A stretch of 64,000 nt of DNA, taken from the NCBI RefSeq assembly GCF_000746255.1, contig NZ_JQKW01000012.1, forward strand, positions 24,001 through 88,000, given 5' to 3'. Source of the stretch: Thermodesulfobacterium hydrogeniphilum (GTDB lineage: Bacteria > Desulfobacterota > Thermodesulfobacteria > Thermodesulfobacteriales > Thermodesulfobacteriaceae). The notes below the pieces were generated by a model. That model saw only the letters and a program-made list of their open reading frames with translations. It was not told where the DNA came from and did not search any database. The translations under genes and the position numbers were made by a program. How positions within the stretch are numbered: position 1 is the first letter of the stretch; each line of letters begins with the position of its first letter. This document shows, in pieces, positions 8,759 through 18,534 of this stretch.

Positions 8759-9604
8759 TTAAGGGTTTATTATTTTATTATCTATTAGTCTTGCTTTTCC
8801 AACATATACTGCTAAGGCACAAAGAACAGGTTTATCAATTATTTTTACAGGCTCCAAGGTTTGAGGATCTACTAATTCAATATACTGAACTTTAGTAAAA
8901 GGGAAACCATGGATAAAATTTTCTAATTGCTTTTTTATTTTTTGTGGATTTTTTTCTCCCTCTTTTACTAATTTTTCAGCCAATAATAAAGCTTTATAAA
9001 GACACAGAGCAGAATTTCTTTCCAATGAGGAAAGATAAGTATTTCTGGAACTCATAGCAAGACCATCTTTTTCTCTTACCGTAGGATGTCCCACTATTTC
9101 TACATCTAAATTTAGATCTTTCACCATTTGTTTTATAACCTGAAGTTGTTGATAATCCTTTTCTCCAAAAATTGCTATATCAGGTTTAACAATATTAAAA
9201 AGTTTTAAAACTACAGTAGTAACTCCTTTGAAATGTCCTGGTCTAAAAGCTCCGCATAAATTTTGAGTTAATTTGGTAACCTCAACATAGGTTTGAAAAT
9301 CTGGTGAATACATTTCTTCAGCTGAAGGAGCAAAAACAACATCTGTTTCTTCTTTTTCCAGAAGAGAAAGATCTCTTTCCAAATCTCTGGGATAATCTCT
9401 AAAATCCTCTTTTGGTCCAAATTGTAAAGGATTAACAAAAATACTAACTACTAATTTATCTCCCAATTCTCTTGCTTTTCTGACAAGTGCTAAATGCCCC
9501 TCATGTAAAAAACCCATGGTAGGAACAAAAGCAATTTTTTGCCCCTCTTTTTTCCATTTACTGCTAATTTTTTTCATTTGAGATATAGTTTTAATTAATT
9601 CCAT
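8759..9604 (-). CDS. panC: Pantothenate synthetase
   Basis: 281 residues. PanC condenses pantoate and beta-alanine using ATP. Motifs: VPTMGFLHEGHLALV (the HIGH-type nucleotide-binding site), the pantoate-binding block FVNPLQFGPKEDF, FGEKDYQQLQ, and the KMSKS-like AMSSRNTYLS. It starts 9 bp after the L,D-transpeptidase stop and is followed by panD. No panB is present in the window. Confidence 0.95.
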   Translation of the reverse strand: MELIKTISQMKKISSKWKKEGQKIAFVPTMGFLHEGHLALVRKARELGDKLVVSIFVNPLQFGPKEDFRDYPRDLERDLSLLEKEETDVVFAPSAEEMYSPDFQTYVEVTKLTQNLCGAFRPGHFKGVTTVVLKLFNIVKPDIAIFGEKDYQQLQVIKQMVKDLNLDVEIVGHPTVREKDGLAMSSRNTYLSSLERNSALCLYKALLLAEKLVKEGEKNPQKIKKQLENFIHGFPFTKVQYIELVDPQTLEPVKIIDKPVLCALAVYVGKARLIDNKIINP

Positions 9605-9613
9605 AAGCCTTAT

Positions 9614-10465
9614 CTAAAATTCCAAATTTTTATAAGGATTTAATATATTTGCCAAATTTTCTAATAACAATTTTTTTAATTTTTTTTCTTTCTGTATATT
9701 TTTAAATTTCCCCAAACCATTAGTTTTCAAACGTTCTATTAAATAACCTTTATACCAAGTTTCAACAGTAAGATATTTTATTCCTTTATAATACTCAGTT
9801 ATATAAAAATTAATAAAGGTAAAATTATTCAACTTTAAATATAACTCACCTTGCCAAAATTCCAAAGGTTTTATTTTAACAGGATAAGCTAATTTTTTTA
9901 AAATTTCAAATAAAGATTTTTTAGAATTTATAATAATAACTTTTTCTTTTATGTAAATCTGATTTAAAAGTTTTAACAGATCTTTATTATTTAAAGCTAT
10001 GCATCCTTTTGTCCAGTTATAATTTTTATAAATATAAGAATTTCTTTTTTCTAAACGATAAGCTCCTCCACCATGGATTCCTATTCCATTTCCAAGAGAT
10101 GTATTTAAAATTTTGTTTTTTCTTAATTTATCTAATAAATTAGAAAAAGTTTCTTTATTAAAAATTCCTTTATAATAAGCCAGAGAAAGATCATTTAGAT
10201 TGGGATAATTAAGAGCTAAAAAGTATTTATATTGTTTGGAAGGTCTTATTTTAATAATTTTATAAATCCCTTCAGGAGTTAAAAAGTCTCCTCTTTTTTC
10301 TTTGGGAAGCAGACTTTCAAGACCCATACCTACTTTATAAGAGGCTATTAATTGATTGTTTTTATAAATTTTTAAAATTTTTTCAGCTTTATCAATTAAA
10401 AGAAAATCTCCAGCCCGGCAGATTGAAATTTTTAAAATTATAATCAAAAAAATTATTTTTTTCAT
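9614..10465 (-). CDS. L,D-transpeptidase (YkuD/ErfK family), exported
   Basis: 283 residues. A signal peptide (about residues 1-18, MKKIIFLIIILKISICRA) exports it. The YkuD domain spans about residues 20-180, with the catalytic signature formed by IHGGG and, later, NWTKGCIALNN, whose Cys is the nucleophile. Enzymes of this family cross-link peptidoglycan or attach lipoproteins to it. The C-terminal 100 residues are not recognised; they are rich in Lys, Tyr and Asn and may bind the wall. It heads the panC-panD-rimO run. The Lpp-like protein at 3292-3645 is a possible substrate (inference). Confidence 0.85.
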   Translation of the reverse strand: MKKIIFLIIILKISICRAGDFLLIDKAEKILKIYKNNQLIASYKVGMGLESLLPKEKRGDFLTPEGIYKIIKIRPSKQYKYFLALNYPNLNDLSLAYYKGIFNKETFSNLLDKLRKNKILNTSLGNGIGIHGGGAYRLEKRNSYIYKNYNWTKGCIALNNKDLLKLLNQIYIKEKVIIINSKKSLFEILKKLAYPVKIKPLEFWQGELYLKLNNFTFINFYITEYYKGIKYLTVETWYKGYLIERLKTNGLGKFKNIQKEKKLKKLLLENLANILNPYKNLEF

Positions 10466-10472
10466 TTTTACC

Positions 10473-10503
10473 TTGACTTTTAGATTAAATTTTATATTAT
10501 AAA
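10473..10503 (+). promoter_or_regulatory. Promoter of yjbQ, leaderless spacing
   Basis: TTGACT at 10473-10478 with TATTAT at 10495-10500 (16-nt spacer) or TATAAA at 10498-10503. The yjbQ ATG is at 10509, 5-8 nt after the -10 box, with no ribosome binding site, so the transcript probably begins at or next to the start codon. Confidence 0.55.
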
Positions 10504-10508
10504 TCTGT

Positions 10509-10895
10509 ATGGAAGTAATTACAATAAAAACAAATAAAAAAACAGAACTTATAGATATTACTCAGGAAGTTGCTAAGGTTCTTCCTCCAGAAGATGGTAT
10601 TTGTATAATTTATGTGCCACATACTACAGCTGGTATAATAGTAAATGAAGGAGCTGATCCTGCAGTCAAATATGATATTTTAAAAGTGTTTGATTTAATA
10701 GCCCCTGAAAATCTGGATTATCAGCACTTAGAAGGAAATTCCCCAGGACATGTAAAATCAAGTCTTACAGGCCCTTCAATAGTATTAATTGTTGAAAAAG
10801 GAAAACCTGTTTTAGGAACTTGGCAAAAGATCTTCTTTGCAGAATATGATGGTCCCAGAACAAGAAAGGTTTATGTAAAATTTATTAAAGGATAA
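10509..10895 (+). CDS. YjbQ/UPF0047 family protein
   Basis: 128 residues covering the whole UPF0047 fold. Family features are visible: HTTAGIIVNEGADP in the middle, the HLEGNSPGHVKSSLTG stretch, and a C-terminal EYDGPRTRKVYV. Members show weak thiamine-phosphate synthase activity in E. coli, but their physiological role is not established. It is followed after 3 bp by a TPR lipoprotein gene; I see no functional link between the two. Confidence 0.88.
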   Translation: MEVITIKTNKKTELIDITQEVAKVLPPEDGICIIYVPHTTAGIIVNEGADPAVKYDILKVFDLIAPENLDYQHLEGNSPGHVKSSLTGPSIVLIVEKGKPVLGTWQKIFFAEYDGPRTRKVYVKFIKG

Positions 10896-10898
10896 ATT

Positions 10899-11663
10899 AT
10901 GAGATACAAAATTTTAGTGTATTTATTAATAAGCTTTTTTCTGTATAGTTGTGCTTCAGAAAAAAGATACAATATAGAAAAAACAAAATCTCACAAAGAA
11001 ATAGCTGAGATCTATATTCAAGAGAATAAATATACAGAAGCTTTGGAAGAATTAAAATTAGCTAAACAGACTGATAAATGTGATCCAGAAATATATAATC
11101 TTCTTGGTGTAGTTTACATGGGAAAATATGAATTTAATAAAGCTGAAGAAAATTTAAAAGAAGCTATAAGGTTAGATCCTAATTTTTCAGAAGCTTATAA
11201 TAATTTAGGTTCATTGATGATGCTTCAAAAAAGATACATAGAAGCCATAAAATATTTTAAAAAAGCCTTACAAAACCCATATTATACAAATGCTTATATT
11301 GCTAAAACTAACTTAGGATGGGCTTATTATCAATTAGGTGAAAAAAAGAAAGCTATTAATGTTCTTTTAGATGCTATGAGAGAAAATCCTCGTTATCCAA
11401 GAGTTTTAAACTATTTAGGACTCATTTATTTTAAGGAGGGGGATTTAAAATCAGCTAAATTTTATTTTAAACAGTCTTTAAAATTAGATAAAATTTCTGG
11501 GGAGGCAAGATATTATTTAGGAGAAATTTACTTTAGAGAAGGTAATTCTGAATTTGCTAAAGAGATCTGGCAATCTATAATTTATTTAGCTCCAGAATCT
11601 GAATGGGCTAATAAAGCTACAGAAAAGATCTATTTTTTAGAAAAAATGTCTTCTAATTCATAA
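10899..11663 (+). CDS. TPR-repeat lipoprotein, PilF/PilW-like
   Basis: 254 residues. A lipoprotein signal peptide ends at LYSCASEK (Cys about residue 18). The rest is a run of five to six tetratricopeptide repeats (for example PEIYNLLGVVYMGKYEFNKAEE, 35-residue spacing), the plan of PilF/PilW, the outer-membrane pilotin for type IV pilus secretin assembly. No pilus gene lies nearby, so the specific role is uncertain; other TPR scaffolds look similar. A good terminator follows directly. Confidence 0.7.
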   Translation: MRYKILVYLLISFFLYSCASEKRYNIEKTKSHKEIAEIYIQENKYTEALEELKLAKQTDKCDPEIYNLLGVVYMGKYEFNKAEENLKEAIRLDPNFSEAYNNLGSLMMLQKRYIEAIKYFKKALQNPYYTNAYIAKTNLGWAYYQLGEKKKAINVLLDAMRENPRYPRVLNYLGLIYFKEGDLKSAKFYFKQSLKLDKISGEARYYLGEIYFREGNSEFAKEIWQSIIYLAPESEWANKATEKIYFLEKMSSNS

Positions 11664-11690
11664 AAGGAAGCTTTTAAAGTTTCCTTTTAT
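11660..11690. terminator. Bidirectional intrinsic terminator
   Basis: Inverted repeat ATAAAAGGAA / TTCCTTTTAT (10-bp arms, 11-nt loop) between the convergent TPR-lipoprotein and leuA genes. It is followed on the plus strand by GTTATTTTT. It can serve both transcripts. Confidence 0.7.
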
Positions 11691-11691
11691 G

Positions 11692-13332
11692 TTATTTTTC
11701 TCTTAAAGATAAGATTTGATTTTTTAAATATTCTCCTTTTTCTTCAAAAGCTTCCAAGCGATTCAAGGCCTTTAAAAAGGCTTTAATGCTTGCAATTACA
11801 ATATCTCCATCTCTTCCAAGTCCTGCTGTTCTAAAACCTTTTTCATTTTCAATAATAACTCCACATACGCCCTCTGCTGAGGTTCCACCAGTAAGTGCAC
11901 TTATGTTAAACTCAATTAGCTTAAGATGTTTCTTATTAGTATCTTTTTTAAAAGTATAACCTAAAGCTTCTGCAGTAGCTTTGTAAGCTGCATCTATAGG
12001 TCCAACTCCTAAACCTACAGAAACTTTTTTACCTTCTTTTTTATCCTCTATTTCAACTTGAGCTATGGGTTTTAAAGATCCACTACATACACTGATAACT
12101 TGAGAAGAAATTAAATAATATCTATATTTTTTTTCTAAGAATATATCAAGAAGGATTCCCTCAACATACTCTTCATCTATTTTCTTAAGCACATCTTTAA
12201 TTTCTGTTCTAAATTTTTCAAAAACTAAATTTAAAACCTGATCATCAAACTGCCATCCTCTACTTTTTAATTTAAAACCAATAGCATGTCTTCCAGAGTG
12301 TTTACCGAGAACAATAGCAGAACCTGTCCAACCCACCTCTGCTGGATCAATTATTTCATAAGTTGTTCTTTCACAAATAACTCCATGTTGATGAATTCCT
12401 GATTCATGAGCAAAGGCATTAGCTCCAACTATAGCTTTATTTGGCTGAACAATCATACCAGTATATTTAGAAACTAATTGGCTGATAGGAACTATTTTTC
12501 TGGTATTTATATCTACTTGTAAAGGATAACCCAGTTTTTTTTCAAAAAAATCCTTTCTGGTTTTAAGAGTCATTATAATTTCTTCCAAAGCTGCATTTCC
12601 AGCTCTTTCTCCTATTCCATTAATAGTTCCTTCAATTTGAGTTGCACCTGCTAAAATTGCAGAAAGAGAATTAGCAACTGCTAATCCTAAATCATTATGG
12701 CAATGAACTGAGAGACGCAAATTGCCAGCTTTTAAATCTTCTTCGTATCCAGCTTCTATTAATTTATCAATAAGAAATTTTATTAAATCATAATATTCTT
12801 GAGGAACAGTATAACCTACAGTGTCAGGAATATTGATAGTTCTTGCTCCAGCTTTAACAGCTTCTAAGACTACCTGAGTTAAATATTCCCAATCACTACG
12901 GGTAGCATCTTCTGCTGAAAATTCCACATCAGGACAAAGAGAACAAGCATATTTCACAGCTTCTCTGGCGAGCTCTAATACCTGTTCTCTATTTTTTTTC
13001 AATTTATAGGTTAAATGAATATCTGAAGTTGCAATAAAGGTATGAATTCTTGGAGATTCAGCTTCTTTTAAGGCTTCATAAGCTACCTCTATATCCTTTT
13101 TATTAGCCCTTGCTAAAGCAGCTATAGTTGCTCCTTTTACTTTCTTAGCCAAGGTTTTTACTGCTTCAAAATCACCAGGAGAGGTTACAGGAAAACCAGC
13201 CTCAATAACATCTATTCCAAGTTCAACCAAAGCTTTACCAATTTCCACTTTTTGTTTTAAATCTAAGGAAACTCCTGGAGATTGTTCTCCATCTCTTAAG
13301 GTGGTATCAAAAAATACTATTTTAGGATTCAA
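11692..13332 (-). CDS. leuA: 2-Isopropylmalate synthase
   Basis: 546 residues. LeuA condenses acetyl-CoA with 2-oxoisovalerate, the first committed step of leucine synthesis. The N-terminal TIM barrel shows DTTLRDGEQSPGVS, the HCHNDLGLAVAN metal-binding motif, GERAGNAALEE and HESGIHQHG. The C-terminal 130 residues form the LeuA allosteric (leucine-binding) domain. The start is a TTG, supported by a GGAGG ribosome binding site 8 nt before it. Alternatives are citramalate synthase or homocitrate synthase, but the motif set and length fit LeuA type 1 best. No other leu gene is in the window. Confidence 0.88.
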   Translation of the reverse strand: MNPKIVFFDTTLRDGEQSPGVSLDLKQKVEIGKALVELGIDVIEAGFPVTSPGDFEAVKTLAKKVKGATIAALARANKKDIEVAYEALKEAESPRIHTFIATSDIHLTYKLKKNREQVLELAREAVKYACSLCPDVEFSAEDATRSDWEYLTQVVLEAVKAGARTINIPDTVGYTVPQEYYDLIKFLIDKLIEAGYEEDLKAGNLRLSVHCHNDLGLAVANSLSAILAGATQIEGTINGIGERAGNAALEEIIMTLKTRKDFFEKKLGYPLQVDINTRKIVPISQLVSKYTGMIVQPNKAIVGANAFAHESGIHQHGVICERTTYEIIDPAEVGWTGSAIVLGKHSGRHAIGFKLKSRGWQFDDQVLNLVFEKFRTEIKDVLKKIDEEYVEGILLDIFLEKKYRYYLISSQVISVCSGSLKPIAQVEIEDKKEGKKVSVGLGVGPIDAAYKATAEALGYTFKKDTNKKHLKLIEFNISALTGGTSAEGVCGVIIENEKGFRTAGLGRDGDIVIASIKAFLKALNRLEAFEEKGEYLKNQILSLREK

Positions 13333-13540
13333 TTTTTTACCTCCTTTTTTTCAAGCTTTTAAAAAATTTTATCCTATTTTTAATTTTTGCCAATCTTTAA
13401 ATTTTTCTGAAATTTTCTTAATAAGATTTTTTTAAATTTTACTAAAAATAAAAGATATAAAATGTATAAAATATATATAAAAATAAGCTAATAAAAATTA
13501 ATATTTGAATTTTTTCACAAAATCAGTTAAAATTAAAATT

Positions 13541-14776
13541 ATGATAAAAAAAGAAAAACTATTGGAAGTTGCTTTAAATTCTCTTAGGGATGCTATTGTT
13601 ATTTTCAATGAATCTGGAGAAATTGTGTTTTATAACACAAAAGCTAAAAAATTGTTGGATTTACAAAAAAATAAAATATGGGGAAAAGATCCTTTTTGGG
13701 TACAATTGTATAAAAATTACAAAGATGTGAATGAAATTCTTTCTGAATCTAAAATCATAGAGAAAGATGGAAAGAATAAATATATAGAGATTTTTTGTAA
13801 AAAATTAAACAAACTAAATAGTGAAATATACATTTTGATTGTTCTGAAAGATGTTACCGAACAAAAAAATCTTTTAAAAGAACTGGAGATAAGTGAAAAA
13901 AGATTTAAAGATATAATGTATAAATCAGAAGATCCTATTTTATTAATTGATGAATTTTATACCATAATAGAATCTAATGATAGTACAGCTAAATTGTTTG
14001 GGTATAATTCCAGAGAAGAATTACTACAAAAAAGACCTCATCCTTCAGAACTCAGTCCACCTGTTCAATTTGATGGAAGAGATTCCTATGAAAAAGCCAA
14101 TGAGATGATCCGTATAGCTTTTGAAAAGGGATATAACAGATTTGAGTGGATTCATCGTAAAAAAACAGGAGAAGATTTTTATGTAGAAGTTTCTTTAACT
14201 CCTATTATTTATCAAGGTAAAAAATTGTTATATTGCGTTTATCGTGATTTATCTAAGGAAAAAGAATTATATCATCTTTCTATCACTGATCCTCTAACAC
14301 ATATTTATAATCGACGCTATTTTATAGAAAGATTAAAAGAAGAAATAGATAAGGTGGAGAGAAAAAAGAGTAAATTTTCTTTAATAATGTTTGATATTGA
14401 TCATTTCAAATCTGTAAATGATAAATTTGGACATAATGTAGGAGACTTAATTTTAAAAACACTGGTAGACATGGTAAAACAGAGAATTAGAAAAACAGAT
14501 ATTTTTGCTCGTTGGGGTGGAGAAGAATTTATAATTCTTTTACCTGATACTTTTATTCATCAAGCTATTCACCTGGCAGAAGATTTGAGAGAAAGAATCG
14601 AGCTTTATAAATTTCCAATAGTAGAACATATTACTGTTAGTTTTGGTGTAGCAGGGTATTGCGAAGAAGATGATATAGAAACATTGATAGATAGAGTTGA
14701 TGCCATGCTTTATAAAGCTAAATCCGAGGGTAGAAACCGAGTTTGTTGGACCAAAGAATGTCAAGAGGAAATTTAG
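13541..14776 (+). CDS. PAS-PAS-GGDEF diguanylate cyclase
   Basis: About 411 residues from the ATG at 13541; an upstream TTG (13505) would add 12 residues but has no support. Two PAS domains (about residues 5-110 and 120-240) precede a GGDEF domain. The active site is intact as GGEEF, and the inhibitory I-site RxxD (RKTD) lies exactly five residues before it, so the enzyme should make cyclic di-GMP and be product-inhibited. There is no membrane segment, so the signal is cytoplasmic. A c-di-GMP receptor candidate, the PilZ-PyrE fusion, is encoded at 38831-39799. The next gene starts 19 bp before this one ends. Confidence 0.9.
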   Translation: MIKKEKLLEVALNSLRDAIVIFNESGEIVFYNTKAKKLLDLQKNKIWGKDPFWVQLYKNYKDVNEILSESKIIEKDGKNKYIEIFCKKLNKLNSEIYILIVLKDVTEQKNLLKELEISEKRFKDIMYKSEDPILLIDEFYTIIESNDSTAKLFGYNSREELLQKRPHPSELSPPVQFDGRDSYEKANEMIRIAFEKGYNRFEWIHRKKTGEDFYVEVSLTPIIYQGKKLLYCVYRDLSKEKELYHLSITDPLTHIYNRRYFIERLKEEIDKVERKKSKFSLIMFDIDHFKSVNDKFGHNVGDLILKTLVDMVKQRIRKTDIFARWGGEEFIILLPDTFIHQAIHLAEDLRERIELYKFPIVEHITVSFGVAGYCEEDDIETLIDRVDAMLYKAKSEGRNRVCWTKECQEEI

Positions 14777-15729
14777 ATTTTATTGGATGCGGTGCTTTAA
14801 ATTGGGATATTTTTTTTGAAGTGGAAGATCTTCAAACTATAAAGTTCCAAGATATTGATATTATTCCTGGAAGAGAAACATCTCTTGAGAGAGATCAGTT
14901 TTTAAAATTCTTAGATTTTTTAGAAAAAAATGGAAAATTTCTTTTTGCCTGTGGAGGAGGATCTTCTGCTAATACTATTTATGCCTTGTCTTTATGGGGG
15001 TTTAAAACAGCTTTCATAGGAGCTGTAGGAGAGGATAATTTTGGTAAAAATATTTTAGAAGAATTTGAAAAAGTAAATTTAAATACAGAAAATATTTTAA
15101 AAAAAGGGGAAACAAGTCTTGCTCTTATTTTACTTGATAAAAACAAAGATAGATTTATAGCAGTAAGTCCCGGAAACAGCGAAAAATTTTTATTAGATAA
15201 TATTCCAAAAAGACCTATAAAAAGTTTTTTTCATTTTTCTTCTTTTGCAAGTAAAGCCGGACAAAAATTTCAAAAAATTATTTTAAATAAATATAATCTA
15301 AGGATTTCTTTTGATCCTGGAGAAATTTATGTTAATCTTGGTAAAGATTTTTTAATTCCATGGCTAAAAGCCACTCAGTATTTATTTATAACTGAATATG
15401 AACTTCAAAAACTAAGGATTTCCTTAGATAACTTATATGAACTGGGTATAGAAAAAATTTTTTTAAAAAAAGGAAAAAAAGGAGCAGCTTTTTACTCTAA
15501 AAATAAAAGTTTAAAATTACCTGTATATAAAGTAGAAAAAATTATAGATAATACAGGTGCAGGAGATTATTTTAATGCTGGTATTTTGGCAGGTATAAAA
15601 ATGAGATTGGAAGATGAAAAAGTTCTAAAATTAGGACTGTATTCAGCAGCTTTAAGTCTTAGAGATTATGGAAGAAAGGGTTGCTTAAATCAAAAGGAGT
15701 TTCAAAATTATATAAATTTGTTAAAATAA
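14758..15729 (+). CDS. PfkB-family carbohydrate kinase
   Basis: 323 residues from the ATG at 14758, which overlaps the end of the diguanylate cyclase gene. PfkB signature 1 is visible as CGGGSSANTIYALSLWG and AFIGAVGEDNFG; signature 2 as DNTGAGDYFNAGILAG, whose Asp is the catalytic base. The substrate cannot be read from sequence; the family includes ribokinase, fructokinase, adenosine and nucleoside kinases. It lies in a same-strand run with tldD and purF. Confidence 0.85.
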   Translation: MSRGNLDFIGCGALNWDIFFEVEDLQTIKFQDIDIIPGRETSLERDQFLKFLDFLEKNGKFLFACGGGSSANTIYALSLWGFKTAFIGAVGEDNFGKNILEEFEKVNLNTENILKKGETSLALILLDKNKDRFIAVSPGNSEKFLLDNIPKRPIKSFFHFSSFASKAGQKFQKIILNKYNLRISFDPGEIYVNLGKDFLIPWLKATQYLFITEYELQKLRISLDNLYELGIEKIFLKKGKKGAAFYSKNKSLKLPVYKVEKIIDNTGAGDYFNAGILAGIKMRLEDEKVLKLGLYSAALSLRDYGRKGCLNQKEFQNYINLLK

Positions 15730-15757
15730 GATTAACTTAATTCTGGATTAATAATTT

Positions 15758-17146
15758 ATGGACTTAAAAAAAGAACTTCCTAAAAATTTAGAAAAGTTAT
15801 TAAAAATCCTTTCTGAGGATTCTTTATTTTCAGATATTTATTTAGAATATACTCAAACTTTACGTTTGGTTTTGGAACCAGAGAGAATAGATGAGATAAA
15901 TTGGGGAGAAGAGAAAGGGATAGCTTTAAGGAAAATCACATCGGATTTTCAAAATATCTTTTCTTTTTCAAATAATTTTGATGAAACCTATTTAGAGGAT
16001 CTTGCTAAAGGAGTTATTAAAAAGACAGCTTTAGAAAATACATTTTTTCAAACAAAATCTATAAAAATTTCTGAGGTTTCTACATTTTTTAAAATTTCTG
16101 AAATTTTAAAATCAAGGATTAATTTTTTAGAAAATTTAAAAAAAAGAATAAAAAATTTAAAAGAAATTAAACATTATAAAATTGGTTTAACAGAGATAAA
16201 AAAAGAGATAATAATTTTAAATTCAGAGGAAACATGGGTAGAAGAAATAAGACCTTATTTTAGAGTTGGAGTAATAGTAGTTGCAGAAAAAGAGGGAAGA
16301 TTGGAGAGAGGTTATGAAGTAGCTGGAAGAACCTTAGCTTTTGAAAAAGCCAAAGAACTTCCCGAGTTTTTAAATCTTTCTGAAAAAGCAAGTGAGCTTG
16401 CCCTTAAAATGCTTTCAGCTAAAAAAGCTCCTGCAGGGGTTATGCCTGTTATTCTTTCAGGTGAAGCAGGAGGAACTATGATTCATGAGGCTGTAGGTCA
16501 TGGATTAGAAGCAGATCATGCTGAAGAAGGATTATCTGTATATTCTGGGAAAATAGGAGAAAAAGTAGCAAGTGAGCTTATCACAGTAATTGATGATGCT
16601 ACTTTGGAAACTTTATATGGATATTATAAATATGATGATGAAGGAATACCTTCTCAACCTGTAGTTTTAATAGAAAAAGGAATTCTTAAAAATTTTCTTT
16701 ATGATAAGTTTTTTTCTCTTAAGTATGGAAAAAAATCTAATGGACATGGAAGAAGGCAAAGTTATAGGTATATTCCCCTCCCAAGAATGGGTAATACTTA
16801 TATAGATAGAGGTTTTTGTAAACCAGAAGATATTTTAAAAAGTATAGATAAAGGTCTTCTGGTTAAAAAAATGGGAGGAGGAGAGGTTAATCCTTTAACA
16901 GGAGATTTTGTTTTTGAGGTTAGAGAGGGATATTATATAGATAAAGGAGAAATAGCCTATCCTATAAAAGGAGCTACTTTAGTAGGTAATGGTCCAAAGG
17001 TTTTAGAAATAATTGATATGGTAGGAAATGACCTGCATTTTGAGCCTGGTATATGTGGAAAAGATGGACAAGGGGTTCCAGTTTCAGATGCCCAACCCAC
17101 TCTTAGAATACCTGAAATTACAGTAGGTGGAGTCTTAGAAAGTTAA
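15758..17146 (+). CDS. tldD: TldD metalloprotease subunit
   Basis: 462 residues, the usual TldD length. TldD is the zinc-bearing half of the TldD/TldE (PmbA) heterodimeric protease that degrades unfolded peptides and matures some RiPPs. The HExxxH zinc motif appears as HEAVGHGLEADH, and the third-ligand region GEVNPLTGDF and the C-terminal VSDAQPTLRIPEITVGG are characteristic. The partner TldE is not adjacent. It lies 11 bp upstream of purF. Confidence 0.93.
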   Translation: MDLKKELPKNLEKLLKILSEDSLFSDIYLEYTQTLRLVLEPERIDEINWGEEKGIALRKITSDFQNIFSFSNNFDETYLEDLAKGVIKKTALENTFFQTKSIKISEVSTFFKISEILKSRINFLENLKKRIKNLKEIKHYKIGLTEIKKEIIILNSEETWVEEIRPYFRVGVIVVAEKEGRLERGYEVAGRTLAFEKAKELPEFLNLSEKASELALKMLSAKKAPAGVMPVILSGEAGGTMIHEAVGHGLEADHAEEGLSVYSGKIGEKVASELITVIDDATLETLYGYYKYDDEGIPSQPVVLIEKGILKNFLYDKFFSLKYGKKSNGHGRRQSYRYIPLPRMGNTYIDRGFCKPEDILKSIDKGLLVKKMGGGEVNPLTGDFVFEVREGYYIDKGEIAYPIKGATLVGNGPKVLEIIDMVGNDLHFEPGICGKDGQGVPVSDAQPTLRIPEITVGGVLES

Positions 17147-17157
17147 GGAGGAGTAAA

Positions 17158-18534
17158 ATGTGTGGACTTTTTGGAATTTTTGGAGTAAAAGAAGCTGCTA
17201 ATTATACTTACTTTGGACTTTATTCTTTACAGCATAGGGGTCAAGAAAGTGCAGGTATAGCAGTTTATAATGGGAAAAAAATTAAAGAATGGAAAAATAT
17301 AGGTTTAGTAAACGAAGTTTTTAATGAGGAAATTTTAAAAAATCTCCCTGGAGAAATTGCTATAGGACATGTTAGATACTCTACTACTGGGTCTGCTATT
17401 CTTCAAAATGTTCAGCCTTTTTGTATTAATTTTGCTAAAAAAACTATGGCTATTGTTCATAATGGAAATCTGGTTAATGCTTATTCTATCCGCTGTAATT
17501 TGGAAGAAGAAGGGCATATTTTTCAGACTACTATGGATAGTGAGGTAATTGTTCATCTTATAGTTAGAAATCTCAAAAAAGGATTAGTTGAAGCTATTGC
17601 AGAAACCATGAAGCAAATAAAAGGTGCTTATTCTGTTCTTCTTCTATATGATGATATATTAATAGCTTTTAGAGATCCATGGGGATTTAGACCTTTGGCT
17701 TTGGGTATGCTCAATGGAGGCTATGTGCTGGCTTCTGAAACCTGTGCTTTTGATCTCATTGGAGTTCAGTATTTAAGAGATATTGAACCAGGAGAAATTT
17801 TAGTAATAAATAAAGATGGTCTGACTTCTTATTATCCCTTTAAAAAGGAAAAAATTAATAAAAGCTTCTGTATTTTTGAGTTTATCTATTTTGCAAGACC
17901 TGATAGCTATATTTTTCAAAAAAGTGTATATCCTGTTCGCAAAAATTTAGGAAAAAATCTTTATAAAGAATGTCCTTTGGAAGCAGATTTTGTTATGCCT
18001 TTCCCAGATTCTGGAAATTACGCGGCTATAGGTTATTCTCAAGCAAGTGGGTTACCTTTAGAACTTTGTATGATAAGGAATCACTATGTAGGAAGAACTT
18101 TTATTCAACCTTCTCAAAGATTAAGAGATATTTCAGTAAAAATGAAGCTTAATCCTGTTAAAGAAATTATTAAGGGAAAAGAAGTTATTGTTATAGATGA
18201 TTCTTTAGTAAGAGGCACTACCAGCAGAAATAGACTTAAAAGTATAAAAGAAGCTGGTGCTAAGAAAATTCATTTTCTTCTTTCCTGTCCACCTCTTAAA
18301 TTCCCCTGTTTCTTTGGTATAGATTTTCCTTCTTCTTCAGAGCTTATTGCGGCTAAACATTCTGTAGAAGAAATCAGAAAATATCTGGATATAAATACAC
18401 TTTATTATTTAAGTATTGAAGGACTTCTTGATGCAATAGGAGATTTAAGGAATAAAGTGTGTTTAGCCTGCTTTACAGGAGAATATCCAGTAGAGGTAGA
18501 TTTTAGCTTTAGAAAAAACATTGCTGAGGTGTAA
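17158..18534 (+). CDS. purF: Amidophosphoribosyltransferase
   Basis: 458 residues. PurF makes 5-phosphoribosylamine from PRPP and glutamine, the first step of purine synthesis. The N-terminal nucleophile is Cys2 (MCGLFGIFG), with no propeptide; the glutaminase continues through HRGQESAGIA and GHVRYSTTG. The PRPP-binding loop is VIVIDDSLVRGTT. The C-terminal region carries Cys residues (KVCLACFTGEYP, FSCPPLKFPCFFG) suited to a 4Fe-4S cluster as in the Bacillus-type enzyme. A strong AAGGAGGAG ribosome binding site precedes the ATG. Its 3' end overlaps the remnant of a DUF488 gene on the other strand. Confidence 0.95.
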   Translation: MCGLFGIFGVKEAANYTYFGLYSLQHRGQESAGIAVYNGKKIKEWKNIGLVNEVFNEEILKNLPGEIAIGHVRYSTTGSAILQNVQPFCINFAKKTMAIVHNGNLVNAYSIRCNLEEEGHIFQTTMDSEVIVHLIVRNLKKGLVEAIAETMKQIKGAYSVLLLYDDILIAFRDPWGFRPLALGMLNGGYVLASETCAFDLIGVQYLRDIEPGEILVINKDGLTSYYPFKKEKINKSFCIFEFIYFARPDSYIFQKSVYPVRKNLGKNLYKECPLEADFVMPFPDSGNYAAIGYSQASGLPLELCMIRNHYVGRTFIQPSQRLRDISVKMKLNPVKEIIKGKEVIVIDDSLVRGTTSRNRLKSIKEAGAKKIHFLLSCPPLKFPCFFGIDFPSSSELIAAKHSVEEIRKYLDINTLYYLSIEGLLDAIGDLRNKVCLACFTGEYPVEVDFSFRKNIAEV